From Lysinibacillus sphaericus (GTDB lineage Bacteria; Bacillota; Bacilli; Bacillales_A; Planococcaceae): a stretch of DNA of 64,000 nt. Below, piece by piece: positions 42,009 through 51,652 of the stretch. Each line of letters begins with the position of its first letter. The first letter of the stretch is position 1. The stretch covers positions 2,612,001 through 2,676,000 of the forward strand of contig NZ_CP019980.1 in assembly GCF_002982115.1 (NCBI RefSeq). The letters are read 5' to 3'. The notes beneath the pieces were generated by a model. The model searched no databases, was not told the DNA's origin, and saw only the letters and a program-made list of their open reading frames with translations. The position numbers were made by a program, and so were the translations under genes.

Positions 42009-43097
42009 TTAATTTTCTTTAATTGGAAGTTCAACAGTAAACGTAATCCAACCGTTTTTGTACTCTGCACAAATATCGCCATGATGCAGCTCCATAATTC
42101 TTTTTGAAATGGAAAGGCCCAGACCACTACCTTGTGCATCCATTCTCGCTTTATCCCCTCTAAAAAACCGTTCAAACATTTTATTGATATTATCCATTGG
42201 AGCGTTTGCCATTCTGTTTGATACTTTTAAAATGCCAGTATTATGATTAGCCTCAAACGATATTAGTAATGCTGATGGTTTTTCGCTGTATTTTATCGCA
42301 TTAATAAAAAGGTTTTCATAAACACGCACAATTTTTTCAATATCGATTACAGCATGTATGTCTTCATCAGTGATTAAATTTTGAACAGTCAATTGTTGCT
42401 CTTCGAATATTGGACTATACTCTCCTACGATTTGCTGTAGTAAACTCGCCATGTCCACATTGCTCAAATTCAACTTCACATCAGGGCTCGATAAACGGGT
42501 AAATTCAAACAGTTCATCAATCAGATTTTTTAGTCTTAATGATTTGGAATAAATCGTTTCCAAGTATTCTTGAAGTTGTTCTTTATGTGTATATTGACCA
42601 TCCTTTAACAATTTCAAATAGCCAATGATTGATGTTAATGGTGTCCGTAAATCATGGGATATATTTGTAATAAGCTCGTTTTTTTCTTTTTCTATTTGTC
42701 TTTCATGTATAAATTTCTGTTCTAACTCTTGCGACATGTAATTGATATTTATCGCTAGCTGAGATAGTTCGTCTTTCCCTTTAATATCAATTGTTTGTCC
42801 TAGTTCTCCACTTGCAATTTGTTGAACGGTATCGGAGATTAACTTGACATACATGATTTTTTTCCTTATTAGCATGCTAAAAATTAACACAAAAGTTATA
42901 ATAGCTGTTGAAAACCAAGCAGTAAAAGCTACACTTGCTTGCCATACATTGAGATGATTATTGTTCATGATGAAATTAATTAACTCAAATATAGGACGAG
43001 ATATAATACTCATCACAAAAATAGCACCGAATAAACTGATGACAATCATCATAAGAAGCTGAAAAGAGATTTTATGACGAAACTTAATCGTTCTCAT
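42009..43097 (-). CDS. Sensor histidine kinase (VanS-like)
   Basis: 362 residues: two membrane helices flanking a short external loop, a HAMP linker, the H-box ISHDLRTPLTSIIGYLKLL with the phospho-acceptor His, an N-box (NLFINAIKYS) and G-box (GSGLGLSISKRIMELH). Its start overlaps the response regulator stop by four bases. The pair is of the VanRS type common in Bacillales. The short sensor loop suggests detection of envelope stress or a membrane signal; inducer unknown. Confidence 0.92.
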   Translation of the reverse strand: MRTIKFRHKISFQLLMMIVISLFGAIFVMSIISRPIFELINFIMNNNHLNVWQASVAFTAWFSTAIITFVLIFSMLIRKKIMYVKLISDTVQQIASGELGQTIDIKGKDELSQLAININYMSQELEQKFIHERQIEKEKNELITNISHDLRTPLTSIIGYLKLLKDGQYTHKEQLQEYLETIYSKSLRLKNLIDELFEFTRLSSPDVKLNLSNVDMASLLQQIVGEYSPIFEEQQLTVQNLITDEDIHAVIDIEKIVRVYENLFINAIKYSEKPSALLISFEANHNTGILKVSNRMANAPMDNINKMFERFFRGDKARMDAQGSGLGLSISKRIMELHHGDICAEYKNGWITFTVELPIKEN

Positions 43098-43777
43098 ATT
43101 TTATACCCCACACCCCAAATTGTCTTAATATAAATTGGATGTTTTGGATCGTCCTCGATTTTTTCTCTAATTTTTGTAATGTGCACCATCACCGTATTAT
43201 CAGATTTATAAAAGTCATTCTTCCAAACTGCCTCATAAATTTTTGCAATACTTAAAACAATCCCTTTGTTTCGAGCAAGCAGTTCTAAAATGTCGAACTC
43301 TTTTGGTGTTAATCTAATTTCTTGCTGTTGTACCCAAATTTGACGTGTATCTGTATTGATTGTTAGATTCCCTATCTCGATTACACTTTTTACGAAAGTA
43401 GTTTCCGTATTGTACTTTTTATACCTTCTTAATTGGGATTTCACCCTAGCGATTAATTCCAATGGATTAAATGGTTTAGATAAATAATCATCAGCACCAG
43501 CAGCAAGTCCTTTAATTTTATCCATATCCTCTGATTTTGCTGAAAGCATAATAATAGGCATGGAACGCTCTTCCCGAATCTTCAAGCATGCTTCGATACC
43601 GTCCATTTTCGGCATCATAATATCTAAAACAATAAGGTCAAACGCTTTTTTTTCGAGCATTTGTAATGCTTCCACTGCATCTTCTGCCTTTTCAGTTTCC
43701 ATCCCTTCATTTTCTAAATATACTGCAATCAGATTTCTTATCTCTTTATCATCGTCAACAATTAGTATTTTTGACAT
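43094..43777 (-). CDS. OmpR/VanR-type response regulator
   Basis: 227 residues: receiver domain with DDD in LIVDDDKEIR, the phospho-acceptor Asp in LIVLDIMMPKMDG and Lys in YLSKPFNP, and a winged-helix trans_reg_C domain ending TIWGVGYKI. It overlaps the broken methyltransferase gene upstream by 23 bases and the kinase downstream by 4. Probably regulates its own operon. Confidence 0.93.
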   Translation of the reverse strand: MSKILIVDDDKEIRNLIAVYLENEGMETEKAEDAVEALQMLEKKAFDLIVLDIMMPKMDGIEACLKIREERSMPIIMLSAKSEDMDKIKGLAAGADDYLSKPFNPLELIARVKSQLRRYKKYNTETTFVKSVIEIGNLTINTDTRQIWVQQQEIRLTPKEFDILELLARNKGIVLSIAKIYEAVWKNDFYKSDNTVMVHITKIREKIEDDPKHPIYIKTIWGVGYKI

Positions 43778-44295
43778 CTACTATTTCCTCCGGATGTTTA
43801 TTTGCTATAGCACAGCTAAAGATGTAAGCAGGTGGCCAATTTCTATATTCTCTTGTTATTTCTAATTTGGCAAAAAACTGTTTAATGAATGCCTTTTTAC
43901 ATTTTGTATATTGAAATGTAATGAACAATCCATTGTCTTTTAGAATTTTTGTAGTGTTGTCTAAAATCTTGTATGATACCTTTTCGGGCAAACTTGAAAA
44001 TGGAAGCCCTGAAATAACGTAATCAGCATAAGGAATTTGATACTCTTGCAAATATGTTTCAATATTTTCAGCAGATCCACATTTAATGTATACATTATCA
44101 TGGTCTTTATAGCGTTGTTTAAGCAACGAACAAAATTTCATATTATTTTCTACTAATAATACAACGGTCTTGGCATTTTTTTTGGCAAGCAATTTTTTCA
44201 ATCATTTTGTCACCTAGAAAACTCGAACTTGGCACAATCGCGCCTATCGTTTTAGGATTCACCATAAATTGAAATAAAAAAGAAAGCTTTTTCAC
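43755..44295 (-). pseudogene. Phospholipid N-methyltransferase-like gene, broken
   Basis: A GTG at 44293-44295 with a GAGGTG site starts MKKLSFLFQFMVNPKTIGAI then VPSSSFLGDKMIEKI, the known beginning of PmtA-type SAM methyltransferases. The frame is lost in a run of eight A residues (44175-44182); one A fewer restores the frame AKTVV. The protein then jumps from AKTVV to LLVENNMKFCSLL, so about 25 residues containing the SAM-binding GxGTG motif are missing. The rest (YADYVISGLPFSSLPEKVSY) is typical of the family. With both a frameshift and loss of the SAM motif it cannot be active. Confidence 0.75.
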
Positions 44296-44443
44296 AATTA
44301 TTCACCTCTTGGTTTGAATTCATAATCTTACTTTAGAAATCAAACCTTAAAAGAACATGCCGAAAAACCTTAAGAATCCTGAAGAAAAATAAGTGCCAGT
44401 CACCAAAAATATTTAGAATATTCAGTTTTTTAATATAGTAAAA

Positions 44444-44473
44444 AAACCCCTCCATTGTACTTTGGAGGGGTTT
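44444..44473 (-). terminator. Intrinsic terminator
   Basis: AAACCCCTCCA / TGGAGGGGTTT stem, 8-base loop, T tract on the minus strand, right after the copper-amine-oxidase-N-domain gene. Confidence 0.9.
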
Positions 44474-44481
44474 GGGACATG

Positions 44482-45420
44482 TTATTGCATTAATTCTTCA
44501 AAAAATTCAATAGGTACATACGTTTTCGTTGGTTCTAATAACGCAGGTGCTACTTTAAAGTAACGAAGTGCTTTATTGTAGCCGTATGCTTTTTCACCAC
44601 GTGTAATTGTGTAGGATAGCGCCCCTTTTGAAACAATAGCGCCAGTACCTGTTGATTCCACTTTAAAGCCTAATTCTTCTGCAATTAGACGTAATGGCAC
44701 CATTGTTGTACCATCCACTTCATAAAAATCTGTTTTAATAATTTCTTGTACTGCTGCATTAGCTGAAGCTTCCTCTGTTCCTTCACCTTGTTCTTTCGCT
44801 GTAGCATCTAACACAATGACTTTTGTTGGCGGTGTTTGTGCAGGAATACTTCTTGTTGTAATTGTATAGAACACAAGTAAATGTTGTTCGGCTAAATCTT
44901 TAGCTGAGACTTCTTTAGCTGATTGGCTTTGGATCACCGTTTCTTTGCCAACATTTAATTTTAAACTGTTATCCGTATTGACTAAATCCTTATTGAAAAA
45001 GTCAACAGTGACACTACCCATTTCCTTTGTTTCCACGATTATAACTTCTGGATTATACTGTGGTGGATATATCATTAGCATTGGCTTATTTGCATACGTA
45101 TATGCTGTTACTTTATCACCTTTTTGTAGCTTTACTTCTTTTCCCGTATTATCAAAAATAAGTGTGTCCTTATTTACGACAAAGACGTTCGTATTTTCGC
45201 CATCTTTCGTTGTGTAATACGTTGCATTATTACGTTCTTCCACGCTTTCAATTGTACCAGCTACTTTAATAAAAACCGGCTGCACTTGTGGCGTTTGTTC
45301 ATCCTGTTGGGCATTTGTGACAACTGCTTCTCCTTCATTTGCTGATGCAGTTGGAGCGATTGCAACGCCCCCTAATAATAATGCTGTCATTGCAAATGGT
45401 ACGACCTTTGTCATTTTCAT
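44482..45420 (-). CDS. Secreted protein with copper amine oxidase N-terminal-like domain
   Basis: 312 residues: signal peptide (MKMTKVVPFAMTALLLGG, cleavage around ASA at about 27), a central OB-like region (IKVAGTIESVEERNNATYYT, KGDKVTAYTYANKP) and a C-terminal Cu_amine_oxidN1 domain (about 235-312, VPLRLIAEELGFKVES, KTYVPIEFFEEL). In Bacilli these stalk-like domains occur on exported proteins without oxidase activity. AAGGAG precedes the ATG. Function unknown. Confidence 0.85.
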   Translation of the reverse strand: MKMTKVVPFAMTALLLGGVAIAPTASANEGEAVVTNAQQDEQTPQVQPVFIKVAGTIESVEERNNATYYTTKDGENTNVFVVNKDTLIFDNTGKEVKLQKGDKVTAYTYANKPMLMIYPPQYNPEVIIVETKEMGSVTVDFFNKDLVNTDNSLKLNVGKETVIQSQSAKEVSAKDLAEQHLLVFYTITTRSIPAQTPPTKVIVLDATAKEQGEGTEEASANAAVQEIIKTDFYEVDGTTMVPLRLIAEELGFKVESTGTGAIVSKGALSYTITRGEKAYGYNKALRYFKVAPALLEPTKTYVPIEFFEELMQ

Positions 45421-45544
45421 AAAAAATACATCTCCTTCATTTCACGAGTTCATTGAAGTAGTCGATTGTAAAAGGAAATGGTTACATTATTACCATATTA
45501 TTTTCAAAAAAATTTCAAAAGAGAATAATTGCCACTTCACAGAG

Positions 45545-47314
45545 CTAAAAGATGAATGATAATCGATTTAGGACGCGTTGTAGAAAGTATTGCTGTTCAC
45601 TTTGTTTTGCTCTTATCTCTAACGCTATATCTGGATGATCTGTAATTACGCCCGAAACGTTTTTCTCAATAAATTCCTGTAAAGAACGATCCTTATTTAA
45701 AGTCCAGATAAACAAATCTAGATGTTGAGCATTGAGTTCTGCAATTAAGCTCTCGTCCACCCACGATGCTTCTAACGCAATGAAATCTACAGTTAAATGA
45801 TCCATCGGTCCAATATTCAGCGCATAAACAATTCCTACACGCAAATGAGGTGTTATATTTTTAAGTTGTGTCATCAATTGCGCATCTGAGGACTGTACAT
45901 AGTACGTATCAAGCACTTTATAGGCGCGTAACTTTTCTACTAATCGAGGCAATAGGTCTTCTCTTTCTTTCCCATGTACTTTTAACTCAATTAATAATGT
46001 AACATCTAGCGCCTTGGCAATTTCGATAAAATCATCCAATGAAGAAATTTTATCGCTCATCCCATTCTCATAAATTGTAATGGTTTTTAATTCACTTAGC
46101 GTCATATTGGCAATAACCCCATTTTTCCCTGCTAGACGCCTTAATGTACGATCATGAAAGACCACAAATTCTCCATCTACTGTTTGCTGAATATCTAGTT
46201 CAATTAAGTCTGCACCTGCACTCGCTGCACTAACAAGCCCGCTAATTGTATTTTCCACATTGCCTGCTGTATAACCACGATGTGCAATAATTTTAGTATC
46301 TGGTGCGTACACACTTTTCTCTAACGAAAAAATATTGATTATGCTTAAAATTGAAAAAATAACACAAAGCACTAATGGCAAAGGAAAATAGCGTTTGTTT
46401 TGATAAGCGTTTCTTTTTAGAGCCAAAACACACGTATTATACGTAATGGCAACCATGACTTGTGAAAACATAGCTTGCAACAGACTAAACAACACAATAA
46501 AGGCCATTTCAAGAAATGCCAAAGTAAATCCTGCTGTTAACAGCGCTGTGCTTGGCATAAATCGTTCCAGGAAAAATAGTGGTAGTATACCGACTACTGT
46601 TACAACGATTAAAAGTAATAAATGAATCGTTAAAACCATTGCCAATAATACAAGTAGTTTAAACAAGCCCCGTCTTGAAAAACGCCAACTTTGGAGAAAT
46701 GATTGCCTTAGTGAAATTTTTGGCTGTATTGTAAAAATAGGCAATGTCAACATACTCCTTATTCCAACCATCACTAAGATACTAGCAACAGCAGCATACA
46801 GTATTCTACCTGTAGGTGTACCCATTATTTCATTTGTCATAAAGTGTGGAATAGCTATCCCCTGTGTTAGCCAAAGAGGGAGTACAAATGAAGCTAATGG
46901 CAATAAAAGAGCTATATAGACAATTAAATAAAGAACTTGTAAGCTATAAAAATAAGGAAGTTTTCGATTTAGTTGTTGCCACATTGTCAAAAACCGATAA
47001 CGAGTACCCCTTTGCTGATTAAAAGCCATTATAAACAGAAAACCCATCTCATAGTAAATAAAGAGCAATACGACCATTACTAAAAGGATCATCATCGCTA
47101 TGACAAAGGGGTGCATTAAAAAACTTTGTAAATTTTGTTCCGTTATATGCGTGTAGCCCGTTACATTAAGCATTACATTAAAAACGAGTGTTGACACCGG
47201 TATTGCTAGTGAAAATTGAAATACACGAATCATAACGAAAACCCGTATATAGTCGATACGATACGTATAAATGTTATAGATGGCTTGTCGCATAATTTGA
47301 CGAGCTTTTTGCAT
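45545..47314 (-). CDS. Membrane-anchored glycerophosphodiester phosphodiesterase
   Basis: About 589 residues from the ATG at 47312-47314, chosen for the GGGGTGAGGG site beside it; the open frame extends to 47467. The N-terminal 330 residues hold about eight membrane helices (GPDPase_memb type). The C-terminal GDPD barrel has the catalytic His-Arg and Glu-Asp pairs in IAHRGYTAGNVENTISGL and LIELDIQQTVDGEFVVFHD. It hydrolyses glycerophosphodiesters from lipids or teichoic acids, releasing glycerol-3-phosphate. Single gene. Confidence 0.9.
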   Translation of the reverse strand: MQKARQIMRQAIYNIYTYRIDYIRVFVMIRVFQFSLAIPVSTLVFNVMLNVTGYTHITEQNLQSFLMHPFVIAMMILLVMVVLLFIYYEMGFLFIMAFNQQRGTRYRFLTMWQQLNRKLPYFYSLQVLYLIVYIALLLPLASFVLPLWLTQGIAIPHFMTNEIMGTPTGRILYAAVASILVMVGIRSMLTLPIFTIQPKISLRQSFLQSWRFSRRGLFKLLVLLAMVLTIHLLLLIVVTVVGILPLFFLERFMPSTALLTAGFTLAFLEMAFIVLFSLLQAMFSQVMVAITYNTCVLALKRNAYQNKRYFPLPLVLCVIFSILSIINIFSLEKSVYAPDTKIIAHRGYTAGNVENTISGLVSAASAGADLIELDIQQTVDGEFVVFHDRTLRRLAGKNGVIANMTLSELKTITIYENGMSDKISSLDDFIEIAKALDVTLLIELKVHGKEREDLLPRLVEKLRAYKVLDTYYVQSSDAQLMTQLKNITPHLRVGIVYALNIGPMDHLTVDFIALEASWVDESLIAELNAQHLDLFIWTLNKDRSLQEFIEKNVSGVITDHPDIALEIRAKQSEQQYFLQRVLNRLSFIF

Positions 47315-47639
47315 TCCCTCACCCCAGTTTCGTACTATCCCATTCCCTGATTGACAATTTGCTATCCGTTTTAAGTTATTTCTTCTTACTAACGTATGAT
47401 AGATATTGTAATTCAATTTACTCTCAACATAGAAAATGTTATCCATTACGGCTGTATGGAATGGCACCCAGACTTTTCATGCGACTTGTAAGCGCATTTA
47501 AACATCTGCGGCATTTTATTTATGCCTTTATTTGAGGCAATTGTCATATTTGTATGCAATGTTCGTTAAAAAATTGAAACTTTTTACTTGCCCATCCAGT
47601 AAATACAGATAGCAAATAAAATTAGGAGGGGAAATCCAG
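47315..47639. other. Divergent promoter region
   Basis: 325 bases between the glycerophosphodiesterase start and the small plus-strand gene. The phosphodiesterase frame stays open here but has no start with a ribosome binding site. No clear operator seen. Confidence 0.4.
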
Positions 47640-47849
47640 TTGCAACTACATATTGGGGACATCATTAGTACTATTTTTATTCTTCTCATTTTTCTTGCTA
47701 TGTTTTTCGTTATGATAAAAATGATTAAAAATGTAAAGTCTACAGCCGTCCTTCCTTCTCGAGACACACTACAACAACATGTGGATGAACTGACAACACG
47801 TGTCCGAGATTTGGAGGAACAAGTGCACAATTTATCAAAAAGACAATAG
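47640..47849 (+). CDS. Small membrane protein with C-terminal coiled coil
   Basis: 69 residues, TTG start with AGGAGGGG upstream. One membrane segment (IISTIFILLIFLAMFFVMIK) is followed by a heptad-like helix (LQQHVDELTTRVRDLEEQVH). Of the type of small single-pass proteins of Bacillales; role unknown. The downstream terminator is shared with the convergent amidohydrolase gene. Confidence 0.65.
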   Translation: MQLHIGDIISTIFILLIFLAMFFVMIKMIKNVKSTAVLPSRDTLQQHVDELTTRVRDLEEQVHNLSKRQ

Positions 47850-47859
47850 GAGAAACATC

Positions 47860-47898
47860 AAAAAATCGTTGTGTGGCTATGCCTCACAACGATTTTTT
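47860..47898. terminator. Bidirectional terminator
   Basis: AAAAATCGTTGTG / CACAACGATTTTT stem (13 bp) between convergent genes; it covers the amidohydrolase stop codon. Confidence 0.85.
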
Positions 47899-49460
47899 GT
47901 CTGTTCATAAACGATACGACCATCGACAACTGTATATGCAACTTGAATATGTGGGATTTTTTCAATATCAACTGTAAAAATATCATCGTCGAACACGGTA
48001 AAATCAGCACTAAATCCTTCTTTTATCTTACCTCGCCTATGCTCCTGACCGATGATTTCAGCAGACCCAACTGTATACAAACGCACCGCTTCAAAGCGCG
48101 AAATTTTCTCCTGAGGACCAAAGCCTTCATGACTCTCTCCAAAATTTCGTCTTGCCACGGCAGCATAAATTCCGTATAACGGATTTGGCACTTCAATGGG
48201 TGCATCACTACCTCCTGCTACAATCAGCCCTCTATCTAAAAGAGATTTTAGTGGATGTAGACCTTGTGAACGTTTCTCACCTAATTTTACTATTTCAGCT
48301 AAATATTCGCCTTGTACAAACTGTGGTTGCATATCTACGGCTATCGGTAATGCTGCCAACTTGTCTAAAATCGCTTCATCAACTAGGCTACAATGAATTA
48401 AACGATCTAATTGCCCCTCAAGAGGTGGATATGCCGCGAAAACATTTAGTATTGTCTCAATGGCTAAATCTCCGATTGCGTGCACAGCTACTGTTTGTCC
48501 ATAGCGCCGTGCAAGTTGCACATATTGCTCTAATTGGGCTATCGAATGTACAAGTATGCCATAATTATCTGGATCATCACAATAAGGCTCACGCAGTGCA
48601 GCAGTATGGCCACCAAAAGCACCATCGACGAATATTTTCATAGCACCAAATTCCACATACGGCGTTGATTGTTCCTTTAACAACGCAACTTCCTCAAAAA
48701 CGGAATGGTGCTGTAATAAATGCACTTTAAAAGATTTTTCGGCATCCACAATTTTACGAAAAGCTTGAATTGGTTGACTCGGTGGCCCAAAGTAGCTTAA
48801 ATCTTCTGAATGCCCTCCAACTAAACCATAAGATTGAAGAGATGCAACAGATTTTTGAAGCGCTTCCTCTATATATGCAGGCGTATAATAAGGCATGTTG
48901 TTAACAATCAAGTACAATGCTGTATCTTTTAAAACTCCTGTTAATTGACCTTGTTTTTTTTCAATAATGCCACCTTCTGGAGAAGGTGATTCATTAGTAA
49001 TCCCTGCAAATGCAAGTGCTTTAGAATTAGCTAAAATTAAATGATGGCAGCTTCGTTTAATAATTAAATGGGCTTCACCAAGTGCGTCAAGCTCTGACAA
49101 AGTTGGAAAAATGGGCTCTGTATACGCTGTTTCATTCATACCAATGGCAACAACCCATTGCTCTGCAGAAACGCCTTCCATACGCGCACCAATGATATGG
49201 AGCAGCTCATCCTTACTAGTTACGTTTGAAACATCTATATGCAGTAACTTCTCTCCATAGCCAATAATATGTAAATGGCTATCGACAAATCCTGGGTACA
49301 TAACGTTCCCTTGCAAATGCTGGATAGTAGTTGCCTGTGGTAATAGGGTATCTACCGTTCCTACTGCCACAATTTTTCCGTCCTTCTCAAGAACAGCTTC
49401 AACTGTTTCACCAGCTCGTTCCATCGTATAAATTGTTCCACCTGTCCAAAGCGTTGCCAT
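47877..49460 (-). CDS. Amidohydrolase, YtcJ-like
   Basis: 527 residues: TIM-barrel metal hydrolase of the Amidohydro_3 type with the metal site HxH in VDSHLHIIGYGE, a His in AVHAIGDLAIETIL and the Asp in AGGSDAPIEVPNP. Homologues (YtcJ, NfdA) hydrolyse N-formyl or related amide bonds. GGGGGTTATAAAGG precedes the ATG. It starts 13 bases after bioY in the same direction, so it probably shares the BirA-controlled transcript. Confidence 0.88.
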   Translation of the reverse strand: MATLWTGGTIYTMERAGETVEAVLEKDGKIVAVGTVDTLLPQATTIQHLQGNVMYPGFVDSHLHIIGYGEKLLHIDVSNVTSKDELLHIIGARMEGVSAEQWVVAIGMNETAYTEPIFPTLSELDALGEAHLIIKRSCHHLILANSKALAFAGITNESPSPEGGIIEKKQGQLTGVLKDTALYLIVNNMPYYTPAYIEEALQKSVASLQSYGLVGGHSEDLSYFGPPSQPIQAFRKIVDAEKSFKVHLLQHHSVFEEVALLKEQSTPYVEFGAMKIFVDGAFGGHTAALREPYCDDPDNYGILVHSIAQLEQYVQLARRYGQTVAVHAIGDLAIETILNVFAAYPPLEGQLDRLIHCSLVDEAILDKLAALPIAVDMQPQFVQGEYLAEIVKLGEKRSQGLHPLKSLLDRGLIVAGGSDAPIEVPNPLYGIYAAVARRNFGESHEGFGPQEKISRFEAVRLYTVGSAEIIGQEHRRGKIKEGFSADFTVFDDDIFTVDIEKIPHIQVAYTVVDGRIVYEQTKNRCEA

Positions 49461-49473
49461 CCTTTATAACCCC

Positions 49474-50025
49474 CTATGCTACTGCTTCAATTAAATGTGC
49501 ACTTACTAAGCGTCGACGTACAACAACACCAAGCCATGCAGCAAGTACTGCTTTCAGAACACCCACAATAATAAATGGTGCGGCTCCTCCCATAAATGCT
49601 GCAGTCCATGTTAAATCACCAACAATTTTTAACCATACTGTACCGAATGCCAATGTTACAACCATGCCGATAATATTGGCAATCATTGCTTGTACATAAG
49701 TAATACCAAATTTATCTAAGTATAACCCCATTAAAACAGCCGCTGCAAGGAAGCCTACAATATATCCGCCTGTTGGACCTATGATAATACCATATCCCCC
49801 TGACATACCACTAAATACAGGTATTCCTGCTGTGCCAAGTAAAATATATACAAGTACAGATAGTGTACCAAGCTTTGTACCTAATATTGTCACAACTAAG
49901 CCTACTGCTAAAGTTTGTCCTGTAATTGGAATCAATGGTAGCGGTATCGTAACCTGTGCAAGAACTGCGATAATAGCCGCTCCGAATGCCGCTAACACAT
50001 AATTATAAGTACTACTCTTCTTCAA
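49474..50025 (-). CDS. bioY: Biotin transporter BioY (ECF S component)
   Basis: 183 residues, six membrane helices with the BioY signatures IPITGQTLAVGLV and GPTGGYIVGFLAAAVLMG. It binds biotin as the S component of an ECF transporter or acts alone at low rate. TTG start with AAAGGGGGAT upstream. A BirA box lies directly before it, so it is repressed by biotin-loaded BirA. The downstream amidohydrolase gene is probably co-transcribed. Confidence 0.95.
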   Translation of the reverse strand: MKKSSTYNYVLAAFGAAIIAVLAQVTIPLPLIPITGQTLAVGLVVTILGTKLGTLSVLVYILLGTAGIPVFSGMSGGYGIIIGPTGGYIVGFLAAAVLMGLYLDKFGITYVQAMIANIIGMVVTLAFGTVWLKIVGDLTWTAAFMGGAAPFIIVGVLKAVLAAWLGVVVRRRLVSAHLIEAVA

Positions 50026-50042
50026 ACGAAAATCCCCCTTTA

Positions 50043-50069
50043 GTTAACCTATCTTTAAAATAGGTTAAC
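50043..50069. promoter_or_regulatory. BirA operator
   Basis: GTTAACC-N13-GGTTAAC, a palindrome with arms GTTAACCTAT/ATAGGTTAAC, is the typical Bacillus BirA box. It lies 18 bases upstream of the bioY start. Confidence 0.85.
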
Positions 50070-50161
50070 CAAAAGATAAAGCAAATAAAAACAGTTGTCA
50101 ATCGATTTTGACAAATTCATATAAAAAGAGACTTTTATATTTCGTATCGTCCTTTAAAAAC

Positions 50162-50830
50162 TTACCACAAGGGTTCATTGCTAGGGTCATCTTCCTGTAG
50201 TTTTATGACAACAGGAATTAAAATATAAAGATAAATTGCTACACTTACAATATAAAAGCTAATACCCATTAAAAGATTACTAAAGAAATAATTGATAAAA
50301 ACCATAAATGGTATAGGTAAATTAGTGAATGCGTTTAATTGTACCGACTTTTTTGTGCGGTAATGTACTTTTTTACAATGTGGACAAGACATTTGTCCAT
50401 TTTTCCAATAATATTTTCGGACTAGCTTAGCCGTCCATACTTCTCCACACGCCAAACATACTGGCAAACCATATCCTTTTTTTAGCAATATACGCTTGAT
50501 CCACAATGCGATAGTGACAAATAAACTTAAGAGCACTAGTCCTTTTATCCAATCATGTTCTAAAAGCATCCATAAGCTCCATCTATTTGTCTCTTGCTGT
50601 AAAGCCGCTCCTTGCATTGTCCTTGTAGGATGTTCCGTTTTTAGTGTGACAAGGACGCTAAAACCAATGGCAAGCAATGTAAATGTTGCTAACACAATAC
50701 GATACTGCCGCTGGCTATTCTGTTTTTGTCTATTTCTACCCCTAGCTTTTTGTGCAATCTGTTGCTTTTTTTCAGCGGACAGCTTTACATGCTGTAGCTC
50801 ATTTAACACGTTTTTTTTAAATTGATTCAT
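50162..50830 (-). CDS. Probable anti-sigma factor with membrane helices and zinc ribbon
   Basis: About 222 residues from the ATG at 50828-50830 (MNQFKKNVLNELQHVKLSAE), seven bases after GGAGGTG. Cytoplasmic helical N-terminus of about 40 residues, membrane helix, second helix, a CLACGEVW/CPHC zinc ribbon and two more helices. The short N-terminal sigma-binding segment and the overlap with the ECF sigma gene (14 bases) suggest a membrane anti-sigma factor. The family is not recognised for certain. Confidence 0.6.
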   Translation of the reverse strand: MNQFKKNVLNELQHVKLSAEKKQQIAQKARGRNRQKQNSQRQYRIVLATFTLLAIGFSVLVTLKTEHPTRTMQGAALQQETNRWSLWMLLEHDWIKGLVLLSLFVTIALWIKRILLKKGYGLPVCLACGEVWTAKLVRKYYWKNGQMSCPHCKKVHYRTKKSVQLNAFTNLPIPFMVFINYFFSNLLMGISFYIVSVAIYLYILIPVVIKLQEDDPSNEPLW

Positions 50831-51332
50831 AACGTAACACCTCCCAATCATCGTCACCAATTATTGATGCTAGTTGTTTTCTTGCCCGCTGTAACCTTGT
50901 TCGAATCGTTGCTTCTGGGCAACGAACTAGCTTGGCAATATCTACAGTGGTCATTTCCTCAAAATAATAGAGAATTAGTACTTCTCTGTATGGCACTGAT
51001 AAAGTGAATAAAGCTGTTACTAGCTCCTGTTTAGTCGTTTTAGCGAGCAATTCTTTTTCCGGCGTAATGGTCGTTGCGCGTCCTATTATTTTCTCAAATA
51101 ATGACAGCCGTTTGCTTTTCCAACTGCGTAAATAATCATGACTGCGATTGACTGTCATTTTGACCAAATATGTACGTAAAGAGGATTCTTGTCGAAACTG
51201 CTGTTGCTTTTGATAAAAGGCAATAAACACATCTTGAACTATGTCCTCTGCAGTTGCTTCATTCTTCACATATAGATAGGCAACCTTCAGTAGATAATCC
51301 CCGTGCTCTGCAATTATTTGTTCAATCTCCAT
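50817..51332 (-). CDS. ECF RNA polymerase sigma factor
   Basis: 171 residues: region 2 (EIEQIIAEHGDYLLKVAYLY, TAEDIVQDVFIAFYQKQ) and region 4 (LPYREVLILYYFEEMT-like motif, then VRCPEATIRTRLQRARKQL). Belongs to the group of ECF factors with a membrane anti-sigma, here the adjacent gene. It probably drives its own operon in response to envelope stress. Confidence 0.9.
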   Translation of the reverse strand: MEIEQIIAEHGDYLLKVAYLYVKNEATAEDIVQDVFIAFYQKQQQFRQESSLRTYLVKMTVNRSHDYLRSWKSKRLSLFEKIIGRATTITPEKELLAKTTKQELVTALFTLSVPYREVLILYYFEEMTTVDIAKLVRCPEATIRTRLQRARKQLASIIGDDDWEVLRYESI

Positions 51333-51652
51333 TGCTGCCTCACCTTCTTTCTACACTACTGACGTTTACCAAAGACCTTCCGATTCACGATTGATAAAAA
51401 ATTTTTTCTCTTGTTACTGACGTTAACTCTTGATTACTTACTGTTTAATTGGTTTGCAAGCAAATGGTAGCACGTAAAGCACACGGTACTACACTCAACT
51501 TTAGTTTTTATGTCAACAAAAAATCCGCTCGCTTTTTATGGACTTTACAAAACCTTACACCTCACCTACTAGTAAGGTATTACATTGTTTTGTCCTTTGA
51601 AAGGTCACGGATGTTTATACACGATTGAAAGCAGACTAGTAAACATTTTCCT
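51333..51652. other. Intergenic region
   Basis: 320 bases upstream of the sigma operon and downstream of the GGDEF gene. No ORF with a ribosome binding site and no strong hairpin is seen. Confidence 0.4.
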
